From: Telmatactis stephensoni
Lineage: Eukaryota > Cnidaria > Anthozoa > Actiniaria > Isophelliidae
Assembly (NCBI GenBank): GCA_029948255.1
Contig: JALIZF010001867.1
Span: 1,016,623 to 1,080,622, forward strand
DNA length: 64,000 nucleotides
Direction: 5' to 3'
A program made the position numbers and the translations under genes. The notes under the pieces were generated by a model. That model did not search any database. It saw only the letters and a list, made by a program, of their open reading frames with translations, and was not told the DNA's origin. Below are positions 10,843 to 64,000 of the stretch, piece by piece (positions within the stretch are counted from its first letter, which is position 1; every line of letters begins with the position of its first letter).

Positions 10843-12564
10843 GACAACAGCGCATTGGCGCAGGGTTAGCTTCGAGTCAAGGTAAATTATTCAAAAATAC
10901 CAGCGAGAAAAGCAAGCATTTTGACTAAGAACAATACAGAAATCAATTTCATTCCCATGGGTCTTTCTTGAAAAGGAGGCTAACCCTGCATAAATGCGCC
11001 TTTTGTCAAGAAGCTCAGCGGTCTCTAGTAATTGGAAACTAGACTATAAGCCTTAAGCGGCTGCGAAGCAGACTATAAGCCTTAGGGCTTCCAATCAAAC
11101 TCCCTCGCCATAATTGTATTAATGATAGAATGTAAAAAAAACTTATTTAAAATTGGCGAAATAAACTAAAAAAAGAAGTAGACCAAATTGTCAACTAAAA
11201 TGGCAACAAATGCGCTGCAGTGTCTACCAAACAAATTTTCTCAAAAGCAAATGAAGTGATCCTCTTGAGCTTTTTACCAGAGACAGTCGAATAGTATTAG
11301 ATACTATCCTATTCAAAGACGTTTTATGAAACGCTTGCGTTCTAGGATTATTGCCAGTACGTTTGATTTGTTTACTTTTTGTTCTATTTTGGAGCCCAAA
11401 AACTTATTTACTCGTAAATTTCTCGAAAACGCTATTACAGATATTCTTCAAAATTGCTGTCAATGAAATATCTATGCAAGGTATAAATCCTGTTAAGTGA
11501 TTCTTCTGAAATTTTCCTGGTCACAAGAAATAAGGCTATATTTAAAAATTGCGATGGCGTCCTTGCGTTGCTAAGTTAAATCCGATCACGACCCCACCTA
11601 GTACATAGCAAACTTTCATCTTTATCTAGGTCAGCTACAATAACCATTATTCAATTGAATGGTTTACGACGTTGTACTAGCGGTTCAAACTTGGAAGGTA
11701 CGCTCACTAAAAAACACAGTCCAACTACCTTAATTTAAATTGATTGCTAGTAAGTAAAATACAATACTTTATTTAAAGTGGAAAATACACTTAGCACGAA
11801 GTCTAGTTTGCAGATACTCCACTAACTTTATACAAATATTTTCGTTTGATAATATTCTCTACTGGTTAATAGCTAACGATCGCACATAATTTCCATGGAA
11901 AGCAATTAATTTTTCTGTCTATCAGAAACAAAATGTCCCATAAAGATTTCTAATACACGTACCTGAAAATACAAAGTAGTTCTTCACAATTCACAAAAGA
12001 TTGGTGATACCAAGAAAGCCTGGTGACTTCAGTCTCGTTTGATCGGTGTGTGAGCTCGATCCATGAATTTAGCCTGCGATTCACATTTTCCATGCAATTT
12101 GAATAACGACAGTTTTTTCCTAAAAAAAAGGAAAACAGGGTGCAAATGGTTTTCCTCAAAAATGACAAGAGTGCAAATGGGTGGGTGTGTAAGTATTTAA
12201 CTGATTGGTAGGTGTTCTATCGGAAGCCGCATCTTCTTGAAATACATCGTGTTGTTTTTTAAATGTGATTATACTCGTAATTTTGTAAAGCCGTTTCATG
12301 ATTCCGATATCCGATTCATAATAAGGCGCATCTCATTATCCCGGCAATGACTCACTAATTCAATGTAGATCATTATTTTCCTTCCCGTTTAATGAAATTG
12401 ATTATTTATATTTGTGAATAAAGAGGACATTTTTTACTCGTTCAAGCATTGGCAACAAAAACTGTTAAGCTAAAGAACAACTGTTGTATAAAGCTAAAGT
12501 TATTATTTTGAGAAAGTTTAGGTTATTTGTAAGTGGTTATGATTAATAAAAGTTCAATAAAAGT
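10843..12564. other. Intergenic interval, nothing recognised
   Basis: AT-rich DNA with no open frame that looks like a conserved gene on either strand, and no clear transposon ends. Confidence 0.5.
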
Positions 12565-12845
12565 GTTAATCCAAAGTAAAAATTTGAATCGGAAATGAAT
12601 TTTAGGCCTTCTTTTGCTCCAGTACCATATAATTCTTTACATTCAGCTTGAAAGATGCTAGATTTGAATAAAAATACAGGATATAACCGCTTTGTACAAC
12701 TCAAAAAAAGGTTTTACATGTAAACAGGCATTGCAGAATTTGAGTGTTAATCCAAAACGAAAATTTGAATTAAAACTTTCAAGAGGGGCTAGTTTTTGGC
12801 ACTTTTAGCCATCATTACTCGATATTGAAAAAAAATCTCTTAAAT
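12565..12845. mobile_element. Diverged interspersed element, inverted relative to 20186-20486
   Basis: Matching landmarks in opposite orientation are GGCTAGTTTTTGGCACTTT, TACTCGATATTG, ACATTCAGCTTGAAAG-type and TTTGAATY tracts around GTTAATCCAAA. The two copies differ by many substitutions, so the family is old. Confidence 0.55.
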
Positions 12846-12897
12846 TATCTATTAACTATGTGCAAACCAGCTGCTATGATCATGCTAATCGCGATCA

Positions 12898-13182
12898 ATT
12901 GGGTGGTATTGGTGGCGTAGTTGTTAAGTGACTCGCCCCTCCGCTATAGTCCGGTGTTTGAGTTCTGGCTCGGACGATGGATCATATGTGAGTTGAATTT
13001 GTTTGATGTATTGTTCTCTCCCATGTCACGAGTTTTTCCTCCCTCAGCAAAAATCGACATGTGAGTTGAGCATTGTATGCAAAATATTTAATGTAAAGGT
13101 AGTGAGTGTGGGAAGTCTCAGAGATATCAGCATGTAGTTGCTACTCTGAAGTCCGAGGATAAATAAAGATTATTTTCCTATT
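12898..13182 (+). mobile_element. tRNA-derived SINE-like copy
   Basis: The head carries an A-box-like GGCGTAGTTGTTAAGTGA and a B-box-like GTGTTTGAGTTCTGG about 35 bp later. Next come GGATCATATGTGAGTTGAAT and a tail ending GAGGATAAATAAAGATTATT. The minus-strand copy at 25395-25582 shares the head layout and the GGATCATAT block. Confidence 0.6.
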
Positions 13183-13461
13183 TATTTAATTGATTCATAT
13201 TAATTAATGATTGATTGATTGATTTGACAAAATAAAAGGCTGTTTTAATGAGGTTGAACGTGTCATACTGAAAACAAGAGTCTCCCTTTTGCAAAATTCA
13301 TCCACGCATCCATTTTCGGCTTTTTCACTTGTCACGAATAATATCGAAAATCCTTTCACATTTGTATAGGAAATCATATGGTTTGGAGTGAGATTTCCAA
13401 GAGTTAAAAATTGCACGAGCCTTTGAGAGCGAACGTTTTTGAATAAAACCAAGAGAGCATA

Positions 13462-14736
13462 AATAAGAGAGGGAAACTTCTGAATATCGCGCGCGCCATG
13501 TGACTTCCCGCTTGGGCTATTTTTTTAATTATTATTATTGTTATTATTATTTTCATCCTTACCCTAATCCCGTGAGTTCGAATAGGCGATTTGAGCTTTT
13601 TGGAATCCTGCGAGTTCAAATTTATTCCAAATTCCACGAGAAAGCCATATGAAAATTATAGAAACAAGCGAGTTTTTTCTGTGCCAAATTAGCGAACATT
13701 TTTGAATAAAACCTGAGCGCGCGCTCGATGACGTGTGATGCGTCAGTAGCGCGCGCATTTCCGCTAAAATTTCATTAAAGAACAAAATCCTCAACTTTTT
13801 CGCCTTTTTACCATCATAATAATACACATTCAAAAATTTCTCGATGCTGATTGGCTAAGAGCAGTGCTGTTTCGAGAAAATTTAGTGCAGAAAAAAGGAA
13901 ATTTAGTGCAAATTTCTTTTGGCAGAAAACAGTCAAAATGCACTTAAACGTCAAATTCTTCATTTTATTCATCAAAGAAACAATTTATAAAACACTTTTA
14001 GCGGGATTTGTTTCCAAAATTGTCGAAAATATGCAAGAAAAATGTCAAAAAGTGCCCAAGTTTCGGGTGAAAAGTTTTGATTTTTTTCCTTGAGCGCGCG
14101 CTTGGTGACGACATCGTCAGGTCACTTTCGAACACTGGGCGCGCGCTAACCTGATTTTTCAACTGAAAAGCTACAGAAAGCTTGAAAATATTGCTCGAAT
14201 TTTTGCATGTATATTATTAAAAGGAAATAATATGGTTTACTCCTGCAATTTAGAATAAATTTGACTCGTGAGTTTTCAAAGAGCACAAATTGCACTCGCC
14301 CTACGGGCTCGTGCAATTTTGAACTCTTTGAAAACTCACTCGTGCAAATTTATTCTAAATTGCACTCGTAACCATATTATTTCCTATACAAATCGTCCCT
14401 TTGTGATCAGAATATGCATAGTTTTTATGCTGGATAATGTGAACAACAGCAAAACTAAGACTGAAAACTTTGATTTTAACGCTGTTTTTGAAAACTCAAA
14501 TTTGCACCAAATCAGTTTTCTTTTTTCCGAACTAAATTTCCTTTTTCTGCTCTAAATTTCCTTGAAAAAGCACTGCTCTCGAGAAATTTTTCATGTATAT
14601 TAGTATAATCAAAAGTGTCAAATTGCGACGCACGGGACTAGGGTAAGACGAAAATTAAACTTCATCCGGTTACTAAAAATAGCCCAAGCGGGAATTCACA
14701 TGGCGCGCGCGATATTCAGAGGTTTCCCTCTCTTAT
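13462..14736. mobile_element. Long inverted-repeat element with GCGCGC-rich ends
   Basis: ATAAGAGAGGGAAAC, GAATATCGCGCGCGCCATGT and CCGCTTGGGCTATTTTT at the left return in reverse complement at 14680-14736. Nested inverted pieces follow inside: CTCGA-GAAATTT/AGCAGTGCT near 13845 and 14575, and a hairpin at 14255-14375. No transposase was found. Confidence 0.7.
14255..14375. repeat. Nested hairpin, GAGTTTTCAAAGAG arms
   Basis: AATAAATTTGACTCGTGAG and GTTCAAAGAGCACAAATTGCAC-type arms face each other around CTCGCCCTACGGGCTCG. The hairpin sits inside the long inverted-repeat element. Confidence 0.75.
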
Positions 14737-15079
14737 CACAGGTAGCTATTATATTACTAAAGGGGAAAAAATTAAAAAACGGCTAAATCGGAAAACCAAT
14801 AACATAGGGTGAAAGAGGAAGTTTATTTAAACATTCAGATTAAGTTTCATGAATGATTTGTCATTTTTGATATTTTTATTTAGTAAAAATTCATTTTCTC
14901 CATACATTCTCTTATAAATTATATATGCTTGGGCTACCTGTGCTCTTATTTATGCTCTCTTGATTTGATATAACCGTGGGAATGCTCAATTACGATTGGC
15001 TAGTTCTTCGAAAACACGCTAAACCTGTTTTCCATATATTATTCGTTATATTTTTCTCTTTTTTTGTCGGCATAATTAG

Positions 15080-15130
15080 CAAGTGACTGCTAGAGACCTA
15101 ACCAGTCTCACTTACACTCGAGGGTAAATA
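15080..15130 (+). mobile_element. SINE 3' fragment (possible)
   Basis: GTGACTGCTAGAGAC ... CTCGAGGGTAAATAAAGTTTATC resembles the tail of the SINE-like copy ending near 13182, and leads straight into a tetranucleotide array, as SINE tails often do. Confidence 0.4.
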
Positions 15131-15141
15131 AAGTTTATCTA

Positions 15142-15222
<81 letters not shown>
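15131..15222. repeat. (ATCT)n microsatellite
   Basis: About 22 pure ATCT tetramers. Confidence 0.95.
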
Positions 15223-15223
<1 letters not shown>

Positions 15224-15390
15224 CCATCCGATAAGCTGAGTCTTTCCAGAATCCTCCTTTTTCTACATACTCAAACAGCTGTGAGTTTATAAATAGTAGT
15301 ATGCTCTCTTTATAAAACCTGAACGCACCCTCGATGACGTGTGATGGCGTCAGTAGCGCGCTCATTTCATTTTCGCTTAATTGTTAATAA

Positions 15391-15720
15391 TAGGCCATAT
15401 GCACTAACAGGTCACGTGACCCTATCTCCCCTGAATCAAGCGGCACCGTCAAAATGAACGCCAGAAGTAGAAAGAGCACCTATATATTATTAAAAGTGCA
15501 AAGTTTCATGAGATGTAATACAGGAGAAATGACAGTAAATTTAAGCTCGAGCCATCCAAATTTAAATTTACTGTCATTTTTTCTCTTATTCATCTTATAA
15601 ACTGGAACTTTGCGCTTTTACTAATATCGAGGTGCTCTTTCATTTTTTGGAGTTCATTTTGATGTTGCTGCTTGATTAAGGTGAGATAGGGTCACGTGAC
15701 CTGTTAGTGCATATGGCCTA
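15391..15720. mobile_element. Foldback MITE, TAGGCCATATGCACTAACAG family, copy 1
   Basis: The 330-bp element begins TAGGCCATATGCACTAAC and ends in the exact complement. Both arms carry GGTCACGTGACC next to CCTATCTC. A second copy lies at 33111-33530. No coding content. Confidence 0.85.
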
Positions 15721-16018
15721 TTAACTCTACACATATTTTCTAGTCTCCTTCGAAAAGAAGGTTCTGAGTTTTGACATTATCATGAATTAAGTTTTCGGCA
15801 TGAGTCCTGTATTTTTATTATAAATTTTGGTGTTTTATAATATCCCAATCAAAAGTTAATAATTAGTTATTATCATCATAATGTTGTAAGCATGAGATTA
15901 TTAAGAAGTGTGTGACAGACAGACCAAAAATGTACTGATAATTCGTGTATCCCGAATTGCTTAATAAATTACTGATTTTTATTATAGGATATGTTGGAAT
16001 CACGTTATTTAACATACC

Positions 16019-16130
16019 AGGGGCCCGTTTCTCAAAAGACCCGATAACTTTACGGACCGGTTAACTTATTCGATTTATTTAGGTTAACGGGTCCGTAAAG
16101 TTATCGGGTCTTTTGAGAAATCGGCCCCAG
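16019..16130. mobile_element. Foldback MITE, GGGGCCCGTTTCTCAAAAGA family
   Basis: The arms GGGCCCGTTTCTCAAAAGAC and CCGATAACTTTACGGACC are inverted around a 25-bp AT-rich loop. Confidence 0.8.
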
Positions 16131-16942
16131 AAGTAATATAAGGCTGTTTGCATTGCCATACAACCAGCTGTTTTAATTTTTTAACAGGCTGCTAACTTCA
16201 GCGTGGTCTTTTATAAAAACAACTGACAAATAAAGTAGTAAAAAAGATATAAACAAGAACTAAAAACCATTTATGAGTTATACAAATGAATAAAATTATG
16301 ATAATGATATAATGAGTTTGTTGTGTTTGTTCCAGACAAGGACAATGACGATGTGTGGGGTTCGAATGCTTAGCCCCCTAAGAAGATATCAAATATGATC
16401 TTATACCATCTCAGCTGTTTATCATTTTAATATCGAAACTGTTTAGATTTTCCTAATAAGATTAAGATGATTGGGAGTTGTGTGGCCTGGATGTCTTCTT
16501 GCTCTCTAAATTAAACTCGTAACTTCTGGTACACAAAACAATAACCCAATCAGACTTATTTTTAGTAAGAAAAGAGTTTAAAAGTTCTGTGACATGTTAT
16601 TAAGGACTTAGCCCCCGCATCAGTTTCAAAAAATGCTTTGTCGCCCCTGAAAAAAACATCCGTTGTTTGTTTTTTAATGTATACAGCGGTTTGCAAAAAT
16701 TCTTAAACCCAGGCTTTTATGCTTAAAAAAGCGGTTATTAATAAGTCCTTGTAAGATTGATAGAAATCGTTCATATTGTATGAATCGGGCAATCGTTTTT
16801 TTGTTTGCCAGGCTTTGATCCAAAGTTCATTATCAGTAAAGGCAAATCAAGTTTTACTCGTAATACATCCGATATATCATTGAGGGGTTTTGAGTTTGCA
16901 AACCGCTGTATTCAAAAATGGTATATGAAAACAAATGATTTG
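16131..16942. other. Non-coding interval upstream of the CSKMT-like gene
   Basis: No exon could be supported here. A 5' exon of the CSKMT-like gene is expected somewhere upstream of 17319 and may lie in this stretch, but no candidate stood out. Confidence 0.45.
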
Positions 16943-17250
16943 TTTAAGGAATATAAAACGCGCACGCATGTCTCTGTACTGTGATATAAACACGATGGAA
17001 GATGTAGAGCAAGAGAAAAGCAAGCTTAGAAACACGAGACGTAGCCGAGTGTCTCTATTGCTTTTCGAGTGCTCTTAACATCTTCCATCCAGTGTGTTAA
17101 TATCACAGTATACAGAGACATAAGCCATCGTTTTATATTGCTTTTATATAATATTCTGGACGTTTTTTGAGCGAGCCATGTCTCTGTCCTCTGATATAAA
17201 CATGGTAGCCAGCCAATCAGCGTGCGCGTTATATCTCAAGTATTTTATAA
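16943..17250 (-). mobile_element. Foldback MITE, ATGTCTCTGTACTGTGATAT family, copy 1
   Basis: The reverse complement of this segment aligns with 36003-36305 over almost its whole length. The arms share GAGACATGCG, CAGTACAGAGACAT, TGATATAAACAC and ATGGAAGATGTAGAGC. A small open frame inside (MEDVEQEKSK) is part of the repeat, not a gene. The copy ends about 70 bp before the CSKMT-like exon. Confidence 0.8.
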
Positions 17251-17318
17251 TATAAAATACAAACCCACTAAATATATATGTTGAAATAAACAGCATCGTT
17301 TGTTTTATTTTGTTGTAG

Positions 17319-18028
17319 TTCCATATTGGAAAATCCAACCTGCCTCTCTTAGTTATTCCACATATAAAGATCTTTCGGACAAGTCATTTTGGGAAACGTT
17401 TTACAAACGTCTGCCTAACAAGGAATTGGAATGGTTTCTTGGATTTGAACATCTTCGAAAACATCTTGACCACGCCCTAGACAGCTGTAAAACAGAAAAA
17501 CAATTTCCACGCATTTTAGAAATTGGTTGCGGAACATCGAATTTGAGCCTCGCTATATTTGACCACAGGCAAGGTAGGTGTTATATAGATTGTGTTGACT
17601 ATTCTCAAATCGCCGTCAACATCATGGAGGTTCGCCTAGAGACATTGAGGCGTGCAAACAGCATGTTCTCACGGAAAGCAGACGGTAGGATATCATTCCA
17701 TTTAGCAGATGTGCGTCATCTTCCTTTCAAAGACGGAATCTTTGATATTGTTCTGGATAAAGGGACTTCCGACGCTGTATTAAGGGCTGCAAAAGGAGAA
17801 GAACAATTCATTAAAACTATAGCTGAAAGTGTTCGTGTTTTGCGAGATGGCGGGAAGATAATTCAGTTTTCTGATGAAGGTCCAGAGTCTCGAATAGATT
17901 TATTGCAGAAGGTTACTAACCATGTTTTGAAAATGAACGCTTCGTGTAACCTTCGCGTTCATCATAAAGATCTAGGGTGCTTCCAAGGTATCGAGTATTT
18001 TATGTATTCAATAAATAAAAACTTTTAA
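17319..18028 (+). CDS. CSKMT: Citrate synthase-lysine methyltransferase-like (METTL12), terminal coding exon
   Basis: In vertebrates CSKMT is a mitochondrial seven-beta-strand SAM methyltransferase that trimethylates a lysine of citrate synthase. This exon encodes about 236 residues to a TAA stop. It shows LEWFLGFEHLRKHL before the SAM motif ILEIGCGTSNLSL (motif I), VDYSQIAVNIM, ADVRHLPF, then FDIVLDKGTSDAV, GGKIIQFSDEGPESRIDLL and LGCFQGIEYFMY, the family signatures of METTL12. The exon follows the acceptor TTTTATTTTGTTGTAG at 17303-17318, and no ATG lies in frame upstream, so at least one 5' exon with the start codon and mitochondrial presequence is missing from my model. An AATAAA overlaps the end of the coding region near 18009. 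The closest alternative is another METTL13/EEF1AKMT-like enzyme, but the DKGT and IQFSDE motifs favour CSKMT. Confidence 0.85.
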
Positions 18029-18623
18029 ACAAAAACAAATACAAAAAGAGTATCATTTGTTGAATACAAAAAGAAAACCATCAACCCCTTTCCGGATCTA
18101 TTCAAATTCATTTTATAGGTATGAAATCCTCTAAAATGGCCTACTTTGGTGATATGTAGTATATAATCAGACTCAAGTGTCTGCTTAACCAAAACTCCTG
18201 AGCCTCCTGGCTCGTGTCGACCCGTACTCTCAGGACGAAGCTTCTGATTTGTGGAAACGACAAAAAAAATTGTTTTTTCTAATATTTACTGCATGGGTAC
18301 TGCCCCCAAGGAATTTGGTCGTGTATGGCCCTGTTTTTTTATATCAAATGTGGACCAAAAGTCGTTCGATAGTTACCAACATTTACACATGACTGACGAT
18401 CGCTTCAAAAAAAGGGTTCGTAGCAATCGTCTAGACGGAAAGCACTCTAACGATCACATCAACAACTAACCAGTGATAATAGTAATTCACTGAGACAGTT
18501 GGTCCTGTATCTCCGCGGCGACCATGTACCCAGTGACTGGAATCCTCTCTTGATCTGAGTATACCCCAAAATATTGACTTCAATGAAAAGTTTCATTTAA
18601 TTTAGCAAGTAGAATAAAATAAA
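18029..18623. other. 3' flank of the CSKMT-like gene, nothing recognised
   Basis: AT-rich DNA. Short open frames here lack family features. Confidence 0.5.
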
Positions 18624-19002
18624 CTTAAGGTAGTTCGGAATTCATGACTTTTTACGATAAACTTGCCTTCAAAATTCCTACAAAGAAAGAGGCGCATAGG
18701 AGGAAATAAAATGTAAAATAAAAATGGGGCTCCTTTTCGACTCATAATATTCGCTAAATTTTATAGTTCGAGCTTTTTGTCCTACTTTACACGGTGCACA
18801 ACATGTTTTGATAAATTTGTTTGCAGAATCTGGTCGATAAAATACTATTTTTCTTCACCAAAAAACGAACTTCTTCGGTTTTCAATCGCTGACTCGCTAG
18901 TGCCCAGACTTCCCACGGACAAGCGAATGTTCTTTAATAAAAGTGCGCGCGCTCGAATGCGCGCGCGAGATGCGCAGTAGCAAGGGTCCCGAACTACCTT
19001 AA
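18624..19002. mobile_element. MITE with TTAAGGTAGTTCGG termini
   Basis: Short terminal inverted repeats, TTAAGGTAGTTCGG at the left and CCGAACTACCTTAA at the right, bound 379 bp. The interior has a GCGCGCGC tract but no convincing gene. Confidence 0.7.
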
Positions 19003-19191
19003 CGATGAGATTCTGCTGTAGTTCGAACTAGCAAAATCCTTACTAAGCTCATGACTTTCCTCTGTAGCTAAGTGCATACTCTTCCACTATAAATACAGCA
19101 TTTACATTTGGATTCTTTTTGAAACAAGTTTCAATGTGGAAAGTTTAAATTGAGTAATCACAATGTTTGATGCTCAGTAGTACGACCCCGT

Positions 19192-19312
19192 TACAATACA
19201 ATACAATACAACGCAACACAACACAACACAACACAACACAACACAACACAACACAACACAACACAACACAACACAACACAACACAATACAATACAATACA
19301 ATACAATAATTT
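19192..19312. repeat. (ACAAC/ACAAT)n pentanucleotide array
   Basis: About 23 tandem pentamers: ACAAT at both edges with an ACAAC core. Confidence 0.95.
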
Positions 19313-20185
19313 TATGGTTCCTTCAAAATAAATAATTACAAGTTCTTCAGAACTCTAATCACTGGGTACGGGCCACCTGAGTCCACCTGAGTAGTTTCAT
19401 GGACAGGCAAAATGAAATGAGATTGATTCCCCCCCAGAAGTCATTGCAAGCCGTTTTATGTCAAGGAGGCTGGACCTATCACAAAACCTCAATTTGTATC
19501 TGATGTCATTGAGAGAGATTTTAAAGTTTTTCGGAATCGTTATCAAATAAAAAAGTTACTTTTTAAGGTTTAATTCCCTAAGCTACTGATAACCCGAAAA
19601 ATATAAGCAACGATTGGAATGAGTCTGTTTATGATGGTTGCGTAGTAGTGCTTTCGGTGCCTAGAAAATATGAAAGTATCACGTGTAGAGGTCATGATCG
19701 TGAAGAGTTTCTGTGCCACCATTCCACTGCGCACGTGGGACGCACGTGATGGGGCAGTGTGTGATTCGCCAAAGTAGCATAGTTTGTGATTAAAAGTTCA
19801 AAGGTCGTTTGGGCAAATTTTATGACCAATTTCTTCTTACTTTAATTTGGTTTTGAGAAATTTGTTTATTTTGAAAACCACTAGCTAGTTTAAAGCACAA
19901 ATTATTATCAGTATGTTTTCAAAACCGACCAATCAACGACAGGTATCAATTACGTAGCTGAGGAGCACCCTCACGATTATTATTAACATTATATTATCCG
20001 CAGGTCACGTGATGTGTCTCATTAATTTGGGTACCCTGTGTTTCTACTGAAATGTCAATTACAATATGGGGAAGTAAAGTTCGTAAAAAAATTATTCCTT
20101 GGCCATCACTGGGGTTTTAACAGCATCAACGATATCGGCCATCAAGCGGCTGTCTCATATTATTATTAAAACAAGGATGTCTCCT
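19313..20185. other. Intergenic interval, nothing recognised
   Basis: No supported exon, RNA gene or transposon end on either strand. Confidence 0.5.
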
Positions 20186-20486
20186 TTTTTTTCAATATCG
20201 AGTAATACTGAATGGCTGAAAGTGCCAAAAACTAGCCCTGCAGGTTAGAATTCAAATTTTCGCTTTGAATTATCACTCAAATTCTATTTTTACCAGTTAG
20301 AAACTGATTTAATAAGATAAAATGCCTGTTTAAAACTGTCGTTGGAATTGTACAAAGTTGTTATCGTGCATTTAAATTTCGCAGCTTTTAAGCTGAATGT
20401 ACTGAAGAACATATATGACAATTGAACTACTGGAGGCCTAAACTCATTTTGGATTCAAATTTTCACTTTGGGTTAACACTTTCTGA
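20186..20486. mobile_element. Diverged interspersed element, second copy
   Basis: Reverse-complement relative of 12565-12845, sharing AATATCGAGTAATA, AAAGTGCCAAAAACTAGCC and CAAATTTTCRCTTTG. Confidence 0.55.
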
Positions 20487-22100
20487 AAGAAATAACTTTA
20501 CCTTTGTAATCCCCGTTTTCCTTTAAAATGATGATAATATGCAGAAGCTTACAAGCAGGCAGCAAGGCCACTACCCAAAATTAGATCTTTCGTGAAAGAA
20601 GCGTTCTCCTAAAATTCGCCCTCCCCTTCCCCCTCATCCTTATGCCTGAGTACTCCCCCTCTGGGGGAGCAACTGCAACAACAGCCATCGTCGATAAATT
20701 ATTAGACATTTTAAGGTGTAAAGCATTGTGATATATGATACCAAGAGAGAATTCTCTCTCTTGATGATAACTTATAACGCAGGTTTTGCATAAATCAGGT
20801 CTTATTGCTCAATTTTACTTCTGACCGCACAATATATATACTTTCAAAAAGACATGGTACTTCAAGAAACATCCTTAGAGTCTATTCCATCCTTTTTAAT
20901 TACCTCTCTTGGTGAAACTATATTGCATTAAAATTTCGGCGATTTTTAGCTTCAAGTTACTTCTAAAATCTACTTTTTTGAGGAAAATCTACTTCTTAGA
21001 ATACGGCTATGACAAAACGACAAATTTTGTTTTTACTTATTCCAAAACAAAAATGTTTTTTTTACCTTGTAATGAAAGTACTTTTCCGTTTTATCCTTTT
21101 TCTCTTCAGATCAAATTTTTTACTTTCAACTTTATCATTTTTAAGATCAAATAGTCAAAAAATGAAAACAATATTTTTTGTGCTATTCTGAAAGACGTTA
21201 GTGTTTTCTTTCTCTGACAAGTACTTTTTTTCTTGTAATTTCATTTTTGTATTTTGTTATGTCGTGGTCGTTGAGTCAAAGAAGAAGTAAAATCCAGTTT
21301 GGGATAAATGTTTGTGGAGATTCAAAGTTCTAGTCTTGTAATTGCTCTGAATCCTTGGTTATTAGTTCATAGTATATCAGGGCGGGAAAGTCGGTCTACC
21401 TATCTATATTTTTGATTTTATTCGCTGTACATTGATTTGTTTTCCTGTTTTTAAAATTTCTTAAACTATTGTTTAACTTTGACTTAAAAAAGATCAAGAA
21501 TTCTCTGTATTGCGGAAATGCTTAAACTGTAAAATATCACTACCAGAAAGTAAATAAACCAGTCGAATTGATATCATGAACTAGTTGACTTTAATCGGGT
21601 CATGCTCGACCAAAAATCAGTGCTAAAAGCTGAAAAAATTCAAAGTTTAAAAAAGGTTTCTTCGAAAGTTAGTTACTTCCAAGACGTACTTTGTGTGGGA
21701 GTGAAAAATATTTTTTTCAAAATTTCAATAAATTACAAATTGGTAAATCATATTTTTTGTTTGCCAAGTTTAAAACTAATTGATAGTTCGCTTCGTGATT
21801 GGTCGTGAGCTTCAATCATTATATTGTTAAAATGTTTTCAGATAGGGACAAGAACTACCTTGGCTACAGATTATACATTTCCTTGCCAAATCTGACTTTG
21901 ATTGGCCAGTGAGCTTTAATTTGGACTTTTCTGATTTGTGTTTATACCTTTGCTCAATTACTATAGGCACCGATGGGTCGAAGCAAAGAATTCTATTGTA
22001 TTTGAAGCTTCCTGATTGGCTCAATACAAAAAATCTGAAAAGTATGAAAAAACTAGGTTTTGATTTTTTCCTCATTATTAGGCCCTTGGCCTTCGAAGAA
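20487..22100. other. Intergenic AT-rich interval before the mucin-like gene
   Basis: Several open frames of 60-80 codons occur here, as expected in AT-rich DNA with long T tracts, but none has a signal peptide, domain or splice context. The mucin-gene promoter should lie at the right end. A TAAAAATA tract near 22150 is a weak TATA candidate. Confidence 0.45.
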
Positions 22101-22217
22101 GTTTAAGTTTACTCCGTAAAACCCCACGATCTTTTCAGTGGGAAAGGAGTAAAAATACCCTCGATAAACTGAGGGTGCGAGAGAAAGTTCAGTAACTGAA
22201 ACGACTGTGTTAATAAA

Positions 22218-63880
<41,663 letters not shown>

Positions 63881-64000
63881 GTAATTTGTTGTGGATTTTG
63901 GACTGCTGTATTTTCTGTTTTATTTTCTGTCTTTTTCTGGTGTGTTTTGTTGTTTGTTTCCTTTCGTTTTTGTTTATCTGGTGGTAAAGATTTGAATATG
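63881..64000 (+). repeat. Intron 34, 5' end of a fourth copy of the duplicated intron
   Basis: Begins GTAATTTGTTGTGGATTTTGG like the other three and is cut by the window edge. It has a one-base T insertion (CTTTTTCTGG) and a one-base T deletion (CCTTTCG) against the others. Confidence 0.9.

Noticed and set aside
15131..15222. CRISPR-like regular repeats
   Set aside because: Pure tetranucleotide microsatellite without spacers, in an animal genome.
17144..17338. Minus-strand frame overlapping the MITE and the CSKMT-like exon start
   Set aside because: Most of it is the dispersed foldback element.

Overview
The window is eukaryotic. Genes are split by GT-AG introns, the non-coding DNA is AT-rich and full of short foldback transposons, tRNA-derived SINE-like copies and microsatellites, and the products are animal types: a rhodopsin-class GPCR, PCMT1, a METTL12-type methyltransferase and a secreted gel-forming-mucin-like protein. 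A cnidarian, most likely an anthozoan such as a stony coral or sea anemone, fits best. That is inference; no species marker is present.

Layout. (1) 597-4747, minus: protein-L-isoaspartate O-methyltransferase (PCMT1) in eight coding exons, with one extra base in the exon carrying the SAM-binding motif. (2) About 5.9-8.8 kb: foldback elements. (3) 8854-9690, minus: an intronless class A GPCR. (4) 10-17 kb: hairpins, foldback elements and a tRNA-derived SINE, with no gene recognised. (5) 17319-18028, plus: the last coding exon of a CSKMT/METTL12-like mitochondrial methyltransferase whose 5' exon was not found. (6) 18-22.2 kb: intergenic, with more foldback elements. (7) 22218 to the right edge, plus: one giant gene encoding a secreted mucin-like protein. 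I could chain 34 exons whose splice phases agree throughout. The order is signal peptide, two cysteine modules (the second Kunitz-like), five EGF-like exons, another cysteine module and a Kunitz-like exon, a Pro/Thr linker, three vWD-C8-TIL assemblies, then Ser/Thr/Pro-rich repeat exons that run off the window.

The most striking region is 46.9-64 kb. Four huge Ser/Thr exons are built from a 63-residue (189-bp) unit. They are separated by three introns of exactly 834 bp that look nearly identical, so exon and intron were duplicated together recently. Exon 33 (53809-59251) carries a cluster of 1-bp indels and its length is not a multiple of three. Exon 32 carries a +2 and a +1 change that cancel in length but leave a stop between them. 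Exons 31 and 34 are clean. Assembly error in a near-identical array and real allelic damage are both possible.

The three housekeeping or signalling genes and the mucin have no evident functional link. The mucin would be secreted, disulphide-linked through its vWD assemblies and heavily O-glycosylated, as expected for a surface mucus component.
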